From: Malurus cyaneus samueli
Taxonomy: Eukaryota > Chordata > Aves > Passeriformes > Maluridae
Direction: 5' to 3'
DNA: 64,000 nucleotides
Assembly (NCBI GenBank): GCA_009741485.1
Contig: CM019229.1
Coordinates: forward strand, 3,920,877-3,984,876
How positions within the stretch are numbered: position 1 is the first letter of the stretch; every line of letters starts with the position of its first letter. Shown here piece after piece: positions 38,800 through 50,878 of the stretch. The translations under genes were made by a program, and so were the position numbers. The notes under the pieces are model-generated. The model was not told the DNA's origin, did not search any database, and saw only the letters and a program-made list of their open reading frames with translations.

Positions 38800-41248
38800 C
38801 CAGTTAATGCTGTCTTTCCCTCTCACTTGAAATGAAGAGTTCCCGGTTTATTCTGAATTTCTTGGTCCTAACCTGTGTAATATTGTCTTGTACCAACACA
38901 AGAACCATTTCAAGGCATCCAGACTTGTAAGTTATTAATTTCTCCATAACTCCATCTTTCTTTGCATTTACTGAGCCTATTTACCAGTTCTGTTTGTCTG
39001 TGGATACTCGAACTTTTGGGGTTCTAATCTTTATTTGCAGAAAATATTTGTTAGTCAGTCTCAAAGTGATAACTGGGAAAAAAAAATCTCAATTTTAATT
39101 CAGATTTCTTTTTCAATTCAACCTATTACAGCTTTAAGACATAAATGCAAAACAGTGTATCTCTTATTGAGTCCCTGAGTATTTAATGCCCACTCTCACA
39201 CCACACAGTACCAGGGAACTGCCATTATTAAAAGCATTTTTCACTGGTCTCCAACCAGGAGAGTTCTTTCCCATAATTGCACAATTCTCCATACTAATTT
39301 TTTTCTGTAGTAATATATTAGAGATCCCTGGCTATCTCCATATGAAATTTTACAGCTCCTCTCCGGTAAAAACACTTATGCCAGGCTTCAGCAGGAACAG
39401 ATTTACTCTTATTCACACTTTCTTGCTCATTTTTGGGAGCTGCACTATCATTAGCTTTCCATGCTAGCTTTCCATGGACAAAGCTATTTTAAGCTTTCCT
39501 AAGAAGCAAACACCCTTCTGCCCCACCAGATTTCTCTTACCCCTGTAATTTCCAGTTTCAAATTCAAGAACTTGCCTAGTTCTTCATCCAGAGTCCTTTT
39601 GTTTAGGAGTGAATGTTTAATTTGTCCCTTGAAGATCCTGCTTTCCCAGCAGAATTGGTGGCTGTGCCTTGTGAAGAGTTTGGGGTGTGTTGGAGCTGTC
39701 TGTGGTCAGTTTTGGCTGAGTTGTGATGTTTGAAATGCAGCTGGGGGAGGACAATGTGGCCATCCCAGTGCTCAGCAAGGGGCTGGCGCTGTCCCTGTGC
39801 TGTTCCAAGGCCACTCCTGGCCCTGGCAGTGCCATCACCTCCTTCCTCATGCCATACCACCCTCAAATCCATATCAAGCCAGTATGGATTGCTTCGTTCC
39901 TGCCTAATGAACCTGGAAATCCCCCATGATGAAACAGCAAAATAATACAGGACAATTGCCTGTCCCACGCCTTTCCCAGTGATGGGAAACTGGTCATGGG
40001 CTCACCTGACCCTGATAAAGGTGATGTGCTGTGGGAGGGAGACTCCTCCACCCAGGAACAACCCCACTGCCAGCACCCCCTGGGGAAATTCTTTCCTTTC
40101 CCAGCAGTGGGGCCTCACCTGTGGCTTGCACGGGTCTGGGCAGGGAGGGAGGCACAGGGGTGACTGATGCTGCTGTACCAGGTAGGAGCAGACAGCTCTC
40201 CTCTGCACCAAGCCAGGAAGAGGAAAACAATGAAACCCGCTTCTATTCCATCTCCTGCTGCTGCCTTTCTCCCTCACATGTCGTGCTGCTCAGTCCCCAG
40301 GTAGCAGTTGCTATTATTTATAGCTGCCGGTAGCGTGCTGGGTGTTTCACAGGGGAAACACACCGAGTGCCTTCATCCAAAGAGCTCCCAGTGAAGTGTT
40401 GGGGGCCAGCGGGGCTGCTGCTCTCAGGGGTGATGCTCCTCCACTTGGCTGATGTGATTTGACAGCTGGAAGCCACGTTCTGATGGCTTTCCTTCTTCCC
40501 TGCTCCCTTCGTTAAAGGTGCCAGGTTATCTTTGCGAAAGGAGAAAAGCTGCTTCCTGACCCCACACACAGAGCTGATAGAGCAATTTTTTCCCTTACCA
40601 CCCTCTGCCAAATTGACTTAACCCTGCCCCGGAGAGGAGAAAGAACAATTTGATGCTCTGTGCCCATTCAGGAGGCAGCTTTTCCGCTAAGCCTGCGCAG
40701 AGAGGCAGTTGGGTGCCAGCTGTGGTGATAGATTTGTGGTTCCTCGCTGTTGCGGTTTCTTATGTAACGCTGTAACTAAAGCTGGCACTTGACAGAATCC
40801 GTAGCTCCTGTTCTGGCTCGGCTGCACATGATGCAATAATAAAGGTGGTGAGGGCGGGTTTGTATCTTTATGGGTTTGTGATCCCAAGACGGGGCAGCCT
40901 GGGTGGAATTTTTCTAGCCTGGGTCTATCATTGAAGGGTGGGGTTGCTCTGAGTGTCCCCCCAGCTGCCACTCCTAAATAAATCATTCCAGGGAAAAGGG
41001 GCTGTCCCATGTGGGGAGTGACATTTGGCTTTGGGATCAGCTCTGCTCCAACCAGGGACTCCCCAAGGACTGCTGCTACATTGGATTCCCATTTCCAAAG
41101 TCTTGGAGAGCCCACAGAGGCTGCAGAGATGTCAGACCTGTGGACTACAACTTAGCCATGTGCAAATGTCTCTAAAAAAGTGAACATTCACAGCTGTCCT
41201 ATTATTATCCAAATAGATACTATTAGAAATTGATGTATTTAATCACTC

Positions 41249-41310
41249 CCAGCCAGGGTGGAATTTGAACTCATGACCTAGAAGTAGTAGCAGAGTTTTC
41301 AGCTGCAGGA
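41249..41310 (-). mobile_element. Possible tRNA-derived SINE or tRNA-like remnant
   Basis: On the minus strand, AGGTCATGAGTTCAAATTCC followed by ACCCTGGCTGGGAG resembles a T-arm with a B-box (GAGTTCAAATTCC). No convincing A-box or acceptor pairing can be seen upstream, so it is not a working tRNA gene. It may be the end of an old SINE head. Confidence 0.3.
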
Positions 41311-41900
41311 GGGAAAAAAAAAAAAAAAATAGAAGGTCAAACAGGACTTTTCCTGCTGGGCAAAATAATTTATTGCAGGTGAAACAGTACCAGATATGTG
41401 GTAAATTAGGCTGTGCATTATCTCATGGATAATAACTTCTCTCTGATGTTTGCCTTCTTGTGTGCATCTTTATTTTGGGCTCTAAATAAGATAAGAAGCA
41501 CCAGAAATCTCCCAGGAATAACAAATGCATTTTCTTTGCTTGATTGAGGAAAGAAATATTGGACAGACATGTGTTATGCAACAATTTAAAAATAACTCTC
41601 TTGTAAAACTTGGAGTGAGCCTCAAATACCACAGAAGTAGAGAAATGTGTTACCTACCTTTTTATCAGTCAGCCAATACAGCTTTTCTCAGCTACTTTTG
41701 CTGAACTATTGGCCTGATCATTTCCTGGGCATTTTATTTTTAATATATTTTCCTAGGAAATACATTCCAAGACTCTGTTAAATTTGAATCTATGCTCAAA
41801 CAGGCGAAGATTTGGAAAGAATGCTGCAGTCTGACTGAAATACCTGTGCTGTCCTTTGTACTTTGTTGGATCCAGTGACAGAAAAGAGAGAAGTGTTTCA

Positions 41901-42027
41901 GGCCAGGTTGGATGGGGCTTTGAGGAACATTGCCTGGTGGAAGGTACCCCTGCTCATGGCAAGGGGCTGGAATGAGATGAGTTTTGAGGTGCCTTCCAAC
42001 CCAAACCATTCTAGAATTCCGTGATTT
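41901..42027 (+). mobile_element. CR1 LINE, 3'-end fragment (diverged)
   Basis: GGCCAGGTTGGATGGGGCTT, ACATTGCCTGGTGGAAGGTA, CCCTGCTCATGGCAAGGG and GTGCCTTCCAACCCAAACCA, then TTCTAGAATTCCGTGATTTT, match the final part of a CR1 element of the older subfamily with the GGATGGGGCTTTGAGCAAC motif. It is short and 5' truncated. Confidence 0.9.
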
Positions 42028-43102
42028 TAGATGTATCACTCCTGGACACAGAACCTGCTGATCCTACTGCAGGTCCAAGGCACCCATCTCATGACTGCTT
42101 CACCCAAACTTGTCTCAGTTTTTTTGTCAGGATCTCCTTAAATGAATGGTGACATTGGGAACTCCATGCTGATATCACAATTCCAGCATTTTCCTGGAGC
42201 TTTTTGTGATTGGAAGGGCAAAATGAGAAGAAAGCCCCTTCTCCTCATCAAACTGTACCTCAGAGAGGGTGCCTGGAATCCGATACCCCAAATTACCAGT
42301 CCCTGAAAGGCTGGTGCAGTAAACCAGATCATTTATTCACAGTGGTACAGGGTTTTTGTTTTTGTTTTTTTTTAAACTGTAAGACCAGTTGCAGATGTAA
42401 TGACAATAGAGGAAATTAGCTCATGATGGGATTTTAGGAAGAGGCTAGTGGAAGTATGTTCAGTAATGTTCAGTTATTAAACCATTAGAGATCCCACTGG
42501 AGACCAGCCAGTAGGATTTCTCATAATCTGAAGCGGCTTAAGGCCAAACGCAGAGCCCCTGAGGAGGGAAATGACAAAATGTTCCTCTGGAAGAGTCACC
42601 TCATCTCCTCACCCACCTCTGCGTGCTCTGCTCTGGGTGTGCCAGCACATCCCTGTCTCTTAGCCCTCCCTCCTCCAGAGGAGCAGGAGTGCCACAGCCC
42701 CCGTGCCTGGACCCTCCAAAACGGGTCTTGGTGAGGTGGGATGGTAGATGTGAAACCAGAGCACACTGCAAACATCTGTATTCACTTGGGGCCCAATCTG
42801 AGCCCTACTAAAATGCACAAAATAATTTCCACTGGCTCCAGGAGCCTTCGCATCAGCCGCTGCGAGTGTTTGCTCCCACGGCTCTGTTCACCATTTTGGT
42901 GGGGTTACAGGGAAACAGAAAGGTTCTGAGTTCTGAAAGTGAGGTCTTGGCTCCGGCCTTTTGGAAAGAAATCCAAGAGGTCAGGTGTGGATTCAGAGAT
43001 GGTGAAAATTCTTCTGCCAAGCTGATCACCCTAAATTGGAAAGAGCCCAAACCCGACGGACAGGCACAGGGCTGAGGGCAATGGGTGCAGCGCTCCCAGC
43101 AG

Positions 43103-43424
43103 TTCATGTGCTTCAGCCCTGTGCTTCATCCAGCACAATCATTTGTTTCCAAATTTGCGTTATTGAAATATTTGCCATTTGTTTCTGGTCCCCGGCTGGA
43201 AGGGGCATATGATCAGTGACTTGTCAAAAACCCCAGATGAGGAGAAGCCAAGTGAAATGGAAACTACAAACAAAAATAGGCAGAGGCTGGAGAACCAGCA
43301 GTGGCTGTTCATAATGAGTGAGAGCTCCTTACAGCCAGGTACTGGTGTGCCTTTTAGCCCCTTAAATCAAGAGGAACAGTGCATTTCCCTGACACAGGCC
43401 CAGTGAACAGACTGGGGCATTATG
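43103..43424 (+). repeat. 322-base duplicated segment, copy 2, flanked by an 8-base direct repeat
   Basis: It is the 98%-identical second copy of the segment at 37744-38065 (six of 322 positions differ, no gap). The 8-mer CTCCCAGC occurs at 43093-43100 and again at 43427-43434, two bases outside each edge of the shared sequence. That pattern could be a target-site duplication around an inserted element of about 326 bases. Copy 1 has no such flanking repeat. In this copy the stop of the shared open frame is altered (TGA to TTA), so the frame from 43179 runs on to 43406. Confidence 0.93.
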
Positions 43425-43846
43425 CACTCCCAGCTCCCCAGTGATGATGCAGAAGGTGAAGGGGGACTGTTGGCTCCCAGGCTGTGCAGGCAGGTTGCCC
43501 AGGGTGTGGTGGGCAGGGTGTGCAGCGGGCTCTCCTCCTGCTCTATGGTGTAACCAGGCGCTGGCGGTGCCGCACGGAGACACCGCGTCAGAGCCGGGGC
43601 TGTGCAGGGTGTCAGGAGCCAGGCACGATGCAACAGGCAGGGCTTCGTCAGTGCCACTGATGGCCTTGACAGCAGCGCTCCTGCCCCAGCTTGCCTGCTG
43701 CCTGCCTTGCTGTTTGCTCCCCTCCGGCCGGGACACCGGAGCGCTGTCCTCAGGTGGAGGATGCTGGCACCGATCCATGGAACCCAGGGAGAGCTGCTGC
43801 TTCTGCCAGCTGGAAAGAGGGCTTTCTGCATTTTGTGTCCCAGATC

Positions 43847-43976
43847 TTTCCTTCCTCCTCTTTCCTTCCTCCTCTTTCCTTCCTCCTCTTTTTCTTCTTC
43901 CTCCTCTTTCCTTCCTCCTCTTTCCTTCCTCCTCTTTCCTTCCTCCTCTTTCCTTCCTCCTCTTTCCTTCCTCCTC
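43847..43976 (+). repeat. 14-base polypyrimidine tandem repeat, nine units
   Basis: The unit TTTCCTTCCTCCTC repeats eight times perfectly (43847-43888 and 43907-43976). One 18-base variant lies in the middle at 43889-43906. The + strand is pure pyrimidine for more than 130 bases, so the duplex is a long purine/pyrimidine tract capable of triplex (H-DNA) formation. Open frames of glycine, lysine, arginine and glutamate on the minus strand come from the repeat and are not genes. Confidence 0.95.
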
Positions 43977-44532
43977 CTTCCTTTCCAGCCTCCCCTCTTG
44001 CAGTGGCCACCTCTGAGTCTCATGTTGGGAAGTGTTCCGGTCTCATTCAGGGTCTGAGCATAGCAGTGAAGATGAAAACAGATTTTTTTTTTTTCCTTCC
44101 TTCCCTGGTTCTAATAGCAACCAGGTGCTCTGACACTTAACCTGTGTGCTGCCATGAAATTGCCTGCCTGCTGCAAACACCCATGTGAGGGCCAGGGCCT
44201 CCAGGATTTACTTTACCCCAGGATTTGTAACCTAATCTCAGTGAGATTGTCCATTTATATCAGCCACTTTAAAAATTCGTATTTTTGTTGTTGTTTAAAC
44301 ATGAGAAAACTGTCTCTCAACACTGATTTTTTTTTTTTTGTAAGAACTATCTTTAGGCTTGGCTGCAAAACTTGTTTTTATTAAACTTGCTACTGTGTTT
44401 TAAATTGGTAGCAGGCAATACTTGGGGGATTATATCAAAGTCTGCTGGAGTTAATCAGTTGCATATATATCTATAGGTTTGTTACTTAGAAAACTTAACA
44501 GCTCTTGCATGAAAGAGGAGATGAGGGTAATC

Positions 44533-44537
<5 letters not shown>

Positions 44538-44568
<31 letters not shown>
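44538..44568 (+). repeat. A31 homopolymer
   Basis: An uninterrupted run of 31 A is followed by GGTCTAAACC. No retroposon body with a polyadenylation signal is recognisable just upstream, so I do not call it a retrocopy tail. Confidence 0.85.
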
Positions 44569-44570
<2 letters not shown>

Positions 44571-47500
44571 TCTAAACCAAATGTGTTTCAGGTCCTAAAC
44601 AGGAGCTAAGTTTCAGAGCAGAGGTGCTACAGGCAGAGAGGTAATCCTGCCCCAGGGCATCTTGTGCAGGTATGGAGCCGGTGTGAGCAGCAAATGCACG
44701 TTTGCACTTCAGAGGAACACCTAAGTTGCAGCGGTTTAAACCTGGAGTGTTTTGCTGAGTTACTGAAGATTTACACCAATACAAGAGCAGAGCTTTGGAC
44801 TAATTGCGTGGTTTGGATTTGTGGTGATTATGAGAGCTGGTGATGGCTTCGATTCCTAGAAATATTCCCAGGATGAAAGGATATTTTCCTTTTCTGATAC
44901 ATTGGATCTTTTAACCTCTGACTTTCAATCCCAAATTCATGGGTTGTTGCATAAGCGGGTAAGGTGGCTGGTCTAGTGTCAGTTCAAGTTTCTGACACAG
45001 CCAGAAGCAAAATTTGAGTTTGGGCTTCAGAGAGCACAGCATCCTGCTGGTACAGAACATCCCCACCAAGTGCTCAGCTGAGATTATCTGTTCAGGTCAT
45101 TGGCTGCTCCCCGTTCTTCCTCAGAAACACCCAGGTCAGGTTTAAGTTGGATTTGGGAGCAGATTTCCACCATCCAGTCCCCAGTCTCCCATCCAACCCC
45201 TGAGTGTTCATTTAGTGCTCCAACTGCTCTGTTTTGCTGTTCTTGTAAATGAATAAATCATAAAAAAAATGCTGGAGGGCACGGACCAAACCTGTGGCCC
45301 CTGCTGGCACCTGTCTCCTCATGGATAGAGAGAAAAGCCTCTCCAAGGCTGTTTCCTTGGTTGTCTTCTGAGTCAGCTCGGTATCCAAGAGAGGCAGGAG
45401 AGTTGTTTTGAGGTCTGTGCACCTGCCATGGTGCTGGCCTTATCCAAACAGGGAGAGCTCGGGCCACAGCTGAAAAAACAGCCCGGCACAAGAGCTCGGG
45501 ATTTTTGACGTCCTTCTTGTGTTTACAGCATCCCGCCCCTCCTCTCTCCCGACTGCAGGGCTGGACAGGAATTCTGTTCATTATCTTCTGCCGTGCTTCT
45601 CATGCCATTTTTATTAAAAAAAGGCAGAGAGAGGGGGAGCATGTGTGAGAGGGGAGAAGAGGAACAAAACAGAAGTATTTGTATGGTCAACAGCAACAAA
45701 GGGAAAAGGATGGAAGTTGGGAAGCAGATCTATTTGGGATGTCCTAAAGTGACCTCATCCCCTGGGGGATGTTTATCAGGTGCTTTTGGAGCACCTGAGG
45801 ATAGGGAAACCTGTAAACACCATGATGTTCATGGATATTTGGGGTGATTCAGGACCTCTGGAACTGGCACTGGTATTTTGGAGGCCACGAGCAGCATTTG
45901 GGGACAGATTGGACAGCTCCAGCCTGTGGCTTGACAGGACAAGGGATGGTGTAGACCTTCAGCTCTTCTGTTTGTGGTTGTAATTGAGCCCAGCCTGGCA
46001 GCTGATCTGAAGCATTGCAGCAGTGGAAGTTGTGGGGTTGCTGCTGTTTGCTGCCAGCAGATTTCCTGTTTTGCTCGGCACAGATTCCTCGCTGGAGAAG
46101 AAGAGCAGAGGTGACAGGGTTAGAGGGAATCAGGGGTGTCACTGGCACACCAGGTCTCGTTCTGGGCTGTGCAGTGATGGCAAGGAAATGTCATGTTTTG
46201 GCTGAAGAGTCTGGTGGCTTTTTAAGGTCAGAGACAGATGGGTCCTTCATGAGGACACTTCAGGTGTAGAATTTGCCTGTTTCACGTGACACTGCCTGTG
46301 ACAGCTGTAATTTAATTGGGGATGCTTTAGACAGTGTCATCTTGTCCTTACATGACAGGAACACTGTCTCATTGCTGTCTGGCCATTTGCCTCTTCACAG
46401 GGCAGAAGCCAGGCTCGGCCTTAAGGGTATTTTCAATTTTGTTGGAAAGAAGTCTTCGCTATATAAAAACCCTCCTGCTGGAATTGTAGCAGGAAAAACA
46501 TATATGCCATGGTAGTAGGAAGAGAGGCATGGGATGTTTGCTTTCCCTCATGCTTTCCCTGCATCTCGAGGGTGCCCTGTGCCCTCAGATGCTGAAATCC
46601 TACAGTGTGCACAGAGCAGATATGGTTGGGTCAGTGTCAGCTTGCAGGTCTGCTGGAACCCAAGGACATGAGTGTTTCTTCTGTGAATTCAATGATCCTT
46701 TAAACCCACCTTGGTCTGAGTAAAAAACCAACTTCCCACAGGTATAATTTTCCCCCGTTAAGTTTTCCAGGAACACCCAAACTGGGAGCTGAGGTCCCTC
46801 ACCTGGAGGGGAGAGAGCAAGATTAACCCAACTGCCCAGCCTCCCCAGTGAAAACAGGAGAAGAATTAGAGGGTTCTCTATTCCTGACCCTGGATCTGTG
46901 ACTTGCCACAGCAGACAGGAAAGTTGCCCTCGTGGTACTTCACACGGCACATCCTAATTCCCCCTCTAAGACAGGGCTTGAGTCATTGCTTTTTGATAAG
47001 GCTGTCTCCCCACAGGCGGAAGCTGCAGCGATCAATGAGGCTTACTCAGTTCTCAAAAAGGTCATTAAAAGACCATAGATATAAATTTAAAGAGTGTTTG
47101 TTCACATCCTTGATGTTAAAGATGTTCTTCTCTCTCACTTCCTTAAGTAGCATGGCACGGAGCTGCCTTGTGCCCTGCCTGGCAGCGGGGTGCAAAGTGC
47201 CCCTTGTCATTGTCCCTGTGCCACCAGCTCCTAGGCAAGCTGGAAGAGGAAAGAAATGGTCAAAAATCACCCTTTTATCACCAACTGGAGCAGAGCTTGT
47301 CTTGCTCACATCTCCAGAAACAGTCTGTAAAATCAACCTTGGTATCCTATAACTATAGAGAGGGAATAAAACCTTCCCCTCCCTGTTGCATTCCTTGCTC
47401 CCTCCCTCACTATGGGACTGGATTACTGCCTGAAGTATTGCACATATCATCCCTTCAGCAGCTATATTTTTCCAAAATGTGGGCACTGTGAAGGAATGTT

Positions 47501-49745
47501 AGCTGCTGCCAGCATGATACATTTAACAGTTCAGGAGCATAGAAGTATCTCGTGTTCCAGTTGTTGAAACGTGAAATGCCACATCCAGGCTCAGTCAGCT
47601 TTTTGTTGCTCATTATGTCAGGCCAGGGTGAGTTGAAAGCGTGATGCCTCCAGTATTGAGTTCCTGTGGTGGTTTTTGGGGCTCCAGTCCAGCCACATCT
47701 CCAGCTCTGCCTTTGTGATGCTGGAGGGCACTTCCAGAGCACACATCCCGATTCTGAGCTCCTTGGGCACACCTGGTTTGTTGGTGCTGCCCTGGATGTG
47801 ACACTCTAGTGCTCCTCTGCTGTCCCACAGTGCAGGGGAGACTGTGAAGCTTCAGATTGCTCTTGCCTGGGATGCCCAAAAGGGGATTTGGGATGAGGAT
47901 GGGGAGGATTGGCCCTTCTGGAGACCTGGTCCCAGGCCTGATGCTGCTCTAAAGGGACCACGTTTCTCCAGGAATTTCTCTTCCCTTTCTTTGTGTTTTA
48001 ACCTAAGCCAAGGATATTGGGGTATCACAAGCATAGACAACTTAATAACTCTCATTTTCTACCCAAATTGCTGAGGAGTGAGGGGAACCAGGCTGTGCAA
48101 ATACCTAAATGTACGTGTAAGAATGCAGATATTTTGTTCACCTTTTTTGGAGAAGAAATGGCTTTTTTTTTTTTTTTTTGGTGTCACTGAATTGTAAGGA
48201 TCATTTGCCTATCACAAGATATCATTTCTCCAAGGGCTTTCCATTCTTATGCAGGTTGCAGTTGGATATCTCCCCTCCCCAGTGTGGGCCAGGTGACAGG
48301 GTTAGAGCACAGCCCACAAAGCCAGCAGCCAATGTTCTCCAAGTCCACAGAGCCCTCTCCCCATACAAAGTCTTCCATTCCCAATCCACACAATTAAAGA
48401 AACCAGAGTTCTCCCCACTTAATCACTTTCATTTCCAATTTTCTGTCTTACTCACCCACGTACACATTCATCTCCAGCCACCTCATAATTCATAACCACC
48501 ACATTCTCTCTTGGGCAGGATTTAGTTCTCTAGGTTTTCTTCCATTGTGTTCTGCCAACTTCCAAACAAACGTGAGCTTTTCCTGTCATCCTTTGCTTAC
48601 AATTTCACACAAACAGTTCCCTCCAGTGAAACCCATGTGCAAGACACACTCACTGCTCTTAGCCTGCCCCATCATCTGTGGGTATTGGTGGAAATCACAC
48701 CAAAAATCAGGATCTGAAAATTCCTGCTTTGCGCTCAGGACCGCAATCTCAGTGCATCAGAAAGCAGCGTGGCTTTATTTATTTTGTAGCTGCCCCAACT
48801 GTTCATTTGTTAACATTTTCCAAAAATTGAATCTTTTTTTTGTGGTTAGCAGATCCCCAGTGACAAAATCCACATTTCTACAAGTGTACTTGTTAATCTT
48901 AAATATTTTACAAATGGTTTTGAGATGGTTTTGAGACAGAACTTGAGAAATAACTGCTCTCCAATAATCAAAGCCTGGCTCTGCTTCAATTTCATCAGTA
49001 TATATGAGAAAACTCCCATCTTAGTAAGTGGCTTTATCTGGGAGTGAAATCTAGAGAAAAACCCTCATTTTTTTACTACAGTGTGTGTTTGGCCACTTTA
49101 GTTACTTCCTATAATTCGTTTTTTGTTTTGTTTTGTTTTGTTTTTCCCAGAAAAACTTCTGCTTTAAACAAGTCCCAAAGGGCTGAATTTTGAAAATTTT
49201 CACTTGCATTGAATAAACACTCTTACCAATATCTGGGTAAACCTCTCCCCAGCCTATAGGTGAATTAAGATGCTGTTTGTGCTACATGAACTCTCAAATT
49301 TACCTCATAGGAGCCACGGACTGTTGCTGACAGGAATCAGGTGCAGAAGGAATGAGAAAGCCAGTTCTGTTTTCATTCCACTGAGTTTCCCTCCCATTCC
49401 TCTGCCATGTGCAGTAACAAAGAGTCAGATCCCAGTGCTGTTGGCAATTCATTCAGTGCCAGTTATTTTGCAGGCACGGTACCCATGAGAAACAGCTTTG
49501 CTGTAAAATATAATGTGGGATATTGAGGTTTAAGTCATGCTTGTTAATTTAATGAATGCTGTAAGGAGATACTTATTTCGCCAACCTGAAGATTTCAGTG
49601 ACTCATTGATATCCACTCGAGTGGCTTTGCTGCTCTGCGTAGTAGATTTATCTCCTCGTAGTACACACTTCATTAGTAGATGCTTTTTGACCAAGTTCCT
49701 GTGACAAAAAGCCATGTATATTGCAGTCAGTAATTGGGGCAATGT

Positions 49746-49895
49746 GAGCACAGTGAGTGGAGCCTGGCGGGGTTAGGGAAGAGCTGGGCTGCCTTTCCTG
49801 CTCTGCAATTAACCTGATTGATGACTTCGAGCAAATCATTGTGCCTTGGCCACTCCATGGCTTTACAAATCGGCACAAGGAGAACAACGGGGATG
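49746..49895 (+). mobile_element. MIR/CORE-SINE-like element
   Basis: CTGCTCTGCAATTAACCTGA, TTGATGACTTCGAGCAAATC, then ATTGTGCCTTGGCC and a later TTTACAAAT follow the order of the conserved MIR core (CTCTGCCA..., GTGACCTTGGGCAAGTCA, CTGTAAAATGG). The 5' part (CACAGTGAGTGGAGCCTGG) may be a degraded tRNA head. The element is old and diverged; its boundaries are approximate. Confidence 0.5.
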
Positions 49896-50878
49896 AGTTT
49901 CTTTGTGGAAGGTTTTGGGTTTTGATGATGTAAAACACAACTTGAAGGAGCTAAACATTTTTATTAGGCTTTTTTTATTTCCATATTGCATATGAAAAAT
50001 ATTATTCCTCATTTACACATGCACAGGATTTAGGTAATTATGGCTTTGCATAAATATGTAACAGTTTGCTAATTCTTTCTGTGAATATTTCGGTGTTAAT
50101 ACCCTGATCCTGTGCTGTGGTGTGGATCCTATTTTTTACTCTGGAAGAAACCACCTTTTTAACTCTACTGTTTTAATGCCCACGTGTGAAGTGAATAACT
50201 TATTTGTCCGTCACTGAAACATCCTCAGTCCCATTCTGTCTTAAACTAATCACCAAATTCTCACTGGCTCCAGGTGCAGTTAGATTGAGCTCAGAGCTGC
50301 TCAGGAAATAATGAGTACTTACAATAATAATAATGAATAACAGGGTATTTTCAATTCCTTGAATGAACTGTGGCACAAATTTATTGTGTCCCTGATGTGG
50401 AGCAGAAGTGTCCAAGGCTGAACACAGCGAGGCACGGGGCTGATTCCTCAGGTGTTGAAGAACTGTTGACTGTTGGTGATGCTCTCAGTGTTTCCCACTG
50501 CTCATGGTGAGGATTGGCACTGTCACGGTGTCAGTGCAATGCCATCTCTGTCCTGGGTGTAGATGTAAGCAGCAACTCACCAAACCGCACGATTTGCACC
50601 AGGAAATGGTTTAGCTGTCAGATGGTCGAGAGCTGCACCTATTTCAGAGCCGTGCATAAATCAAGCACAGGCAAAAGTAGCCCTGATTGTGCTTACGAGA
50701 AAAAGACACTCAACCAAAAATTAATCCCATCAAAATAAAGTAGGAACACTGGGAGGAGCTGACTGAGCTAAACCGTGCTTTTTTGGCAGCCAACCCCCTC
50801 TTCAGCACCTCCTTCTGTGCCCTTTGCTGCTGCCGCCTTTGTTGTGGGAATCACTGACTCTTTCCTTTTGTCCGGCAG

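Larger units (their letters stand above)
33340..50878 (+). other. PAPPA: PAPPA intron E-F (17.5 kb, phase 2)
   Basis: This is the longest complete intron in the window, from GTAAGT at 33340 to CCGGCAG ending at 50878. It contains three CR1 fragments, two copies of a 322-base duplicated segment, a 14-base polypyrimidine repeat, a 31-base A run, a possible tRNA-like remnant and a MIR-like SINE, listed separately. Further low-complexity patches are an A run near 41313-41329, a T run near 48162-48180 and a TTTTG repeat near 49118-49147. The stretch 34130-34340 is AT-rich with TAATTA-type motifs. No exon is missing here: the protein reads directly from exon E (FVDT) to exon F (ELSDRTPYRYQ) in alignment with the family. 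Confidence 0.9.

Noticed and set aside
38066..43102. A 5 kb provirus interior between two LTR-like 322-base repeats
   Set aside because: No gag, pol or env-like frame is present between the copies. The interval holds truncated CR1 fragments and ordinary intron sequence, and the repeat edges lack clear TG...CA ends.
43367..44023. Long minus-strand frame of over 200 codons
   Set aside because: It is the reverse reading of the 14-base pyrimidine repeat (glycine, lysine, arginine and glutamate runs) plus part of the duplicated segment.
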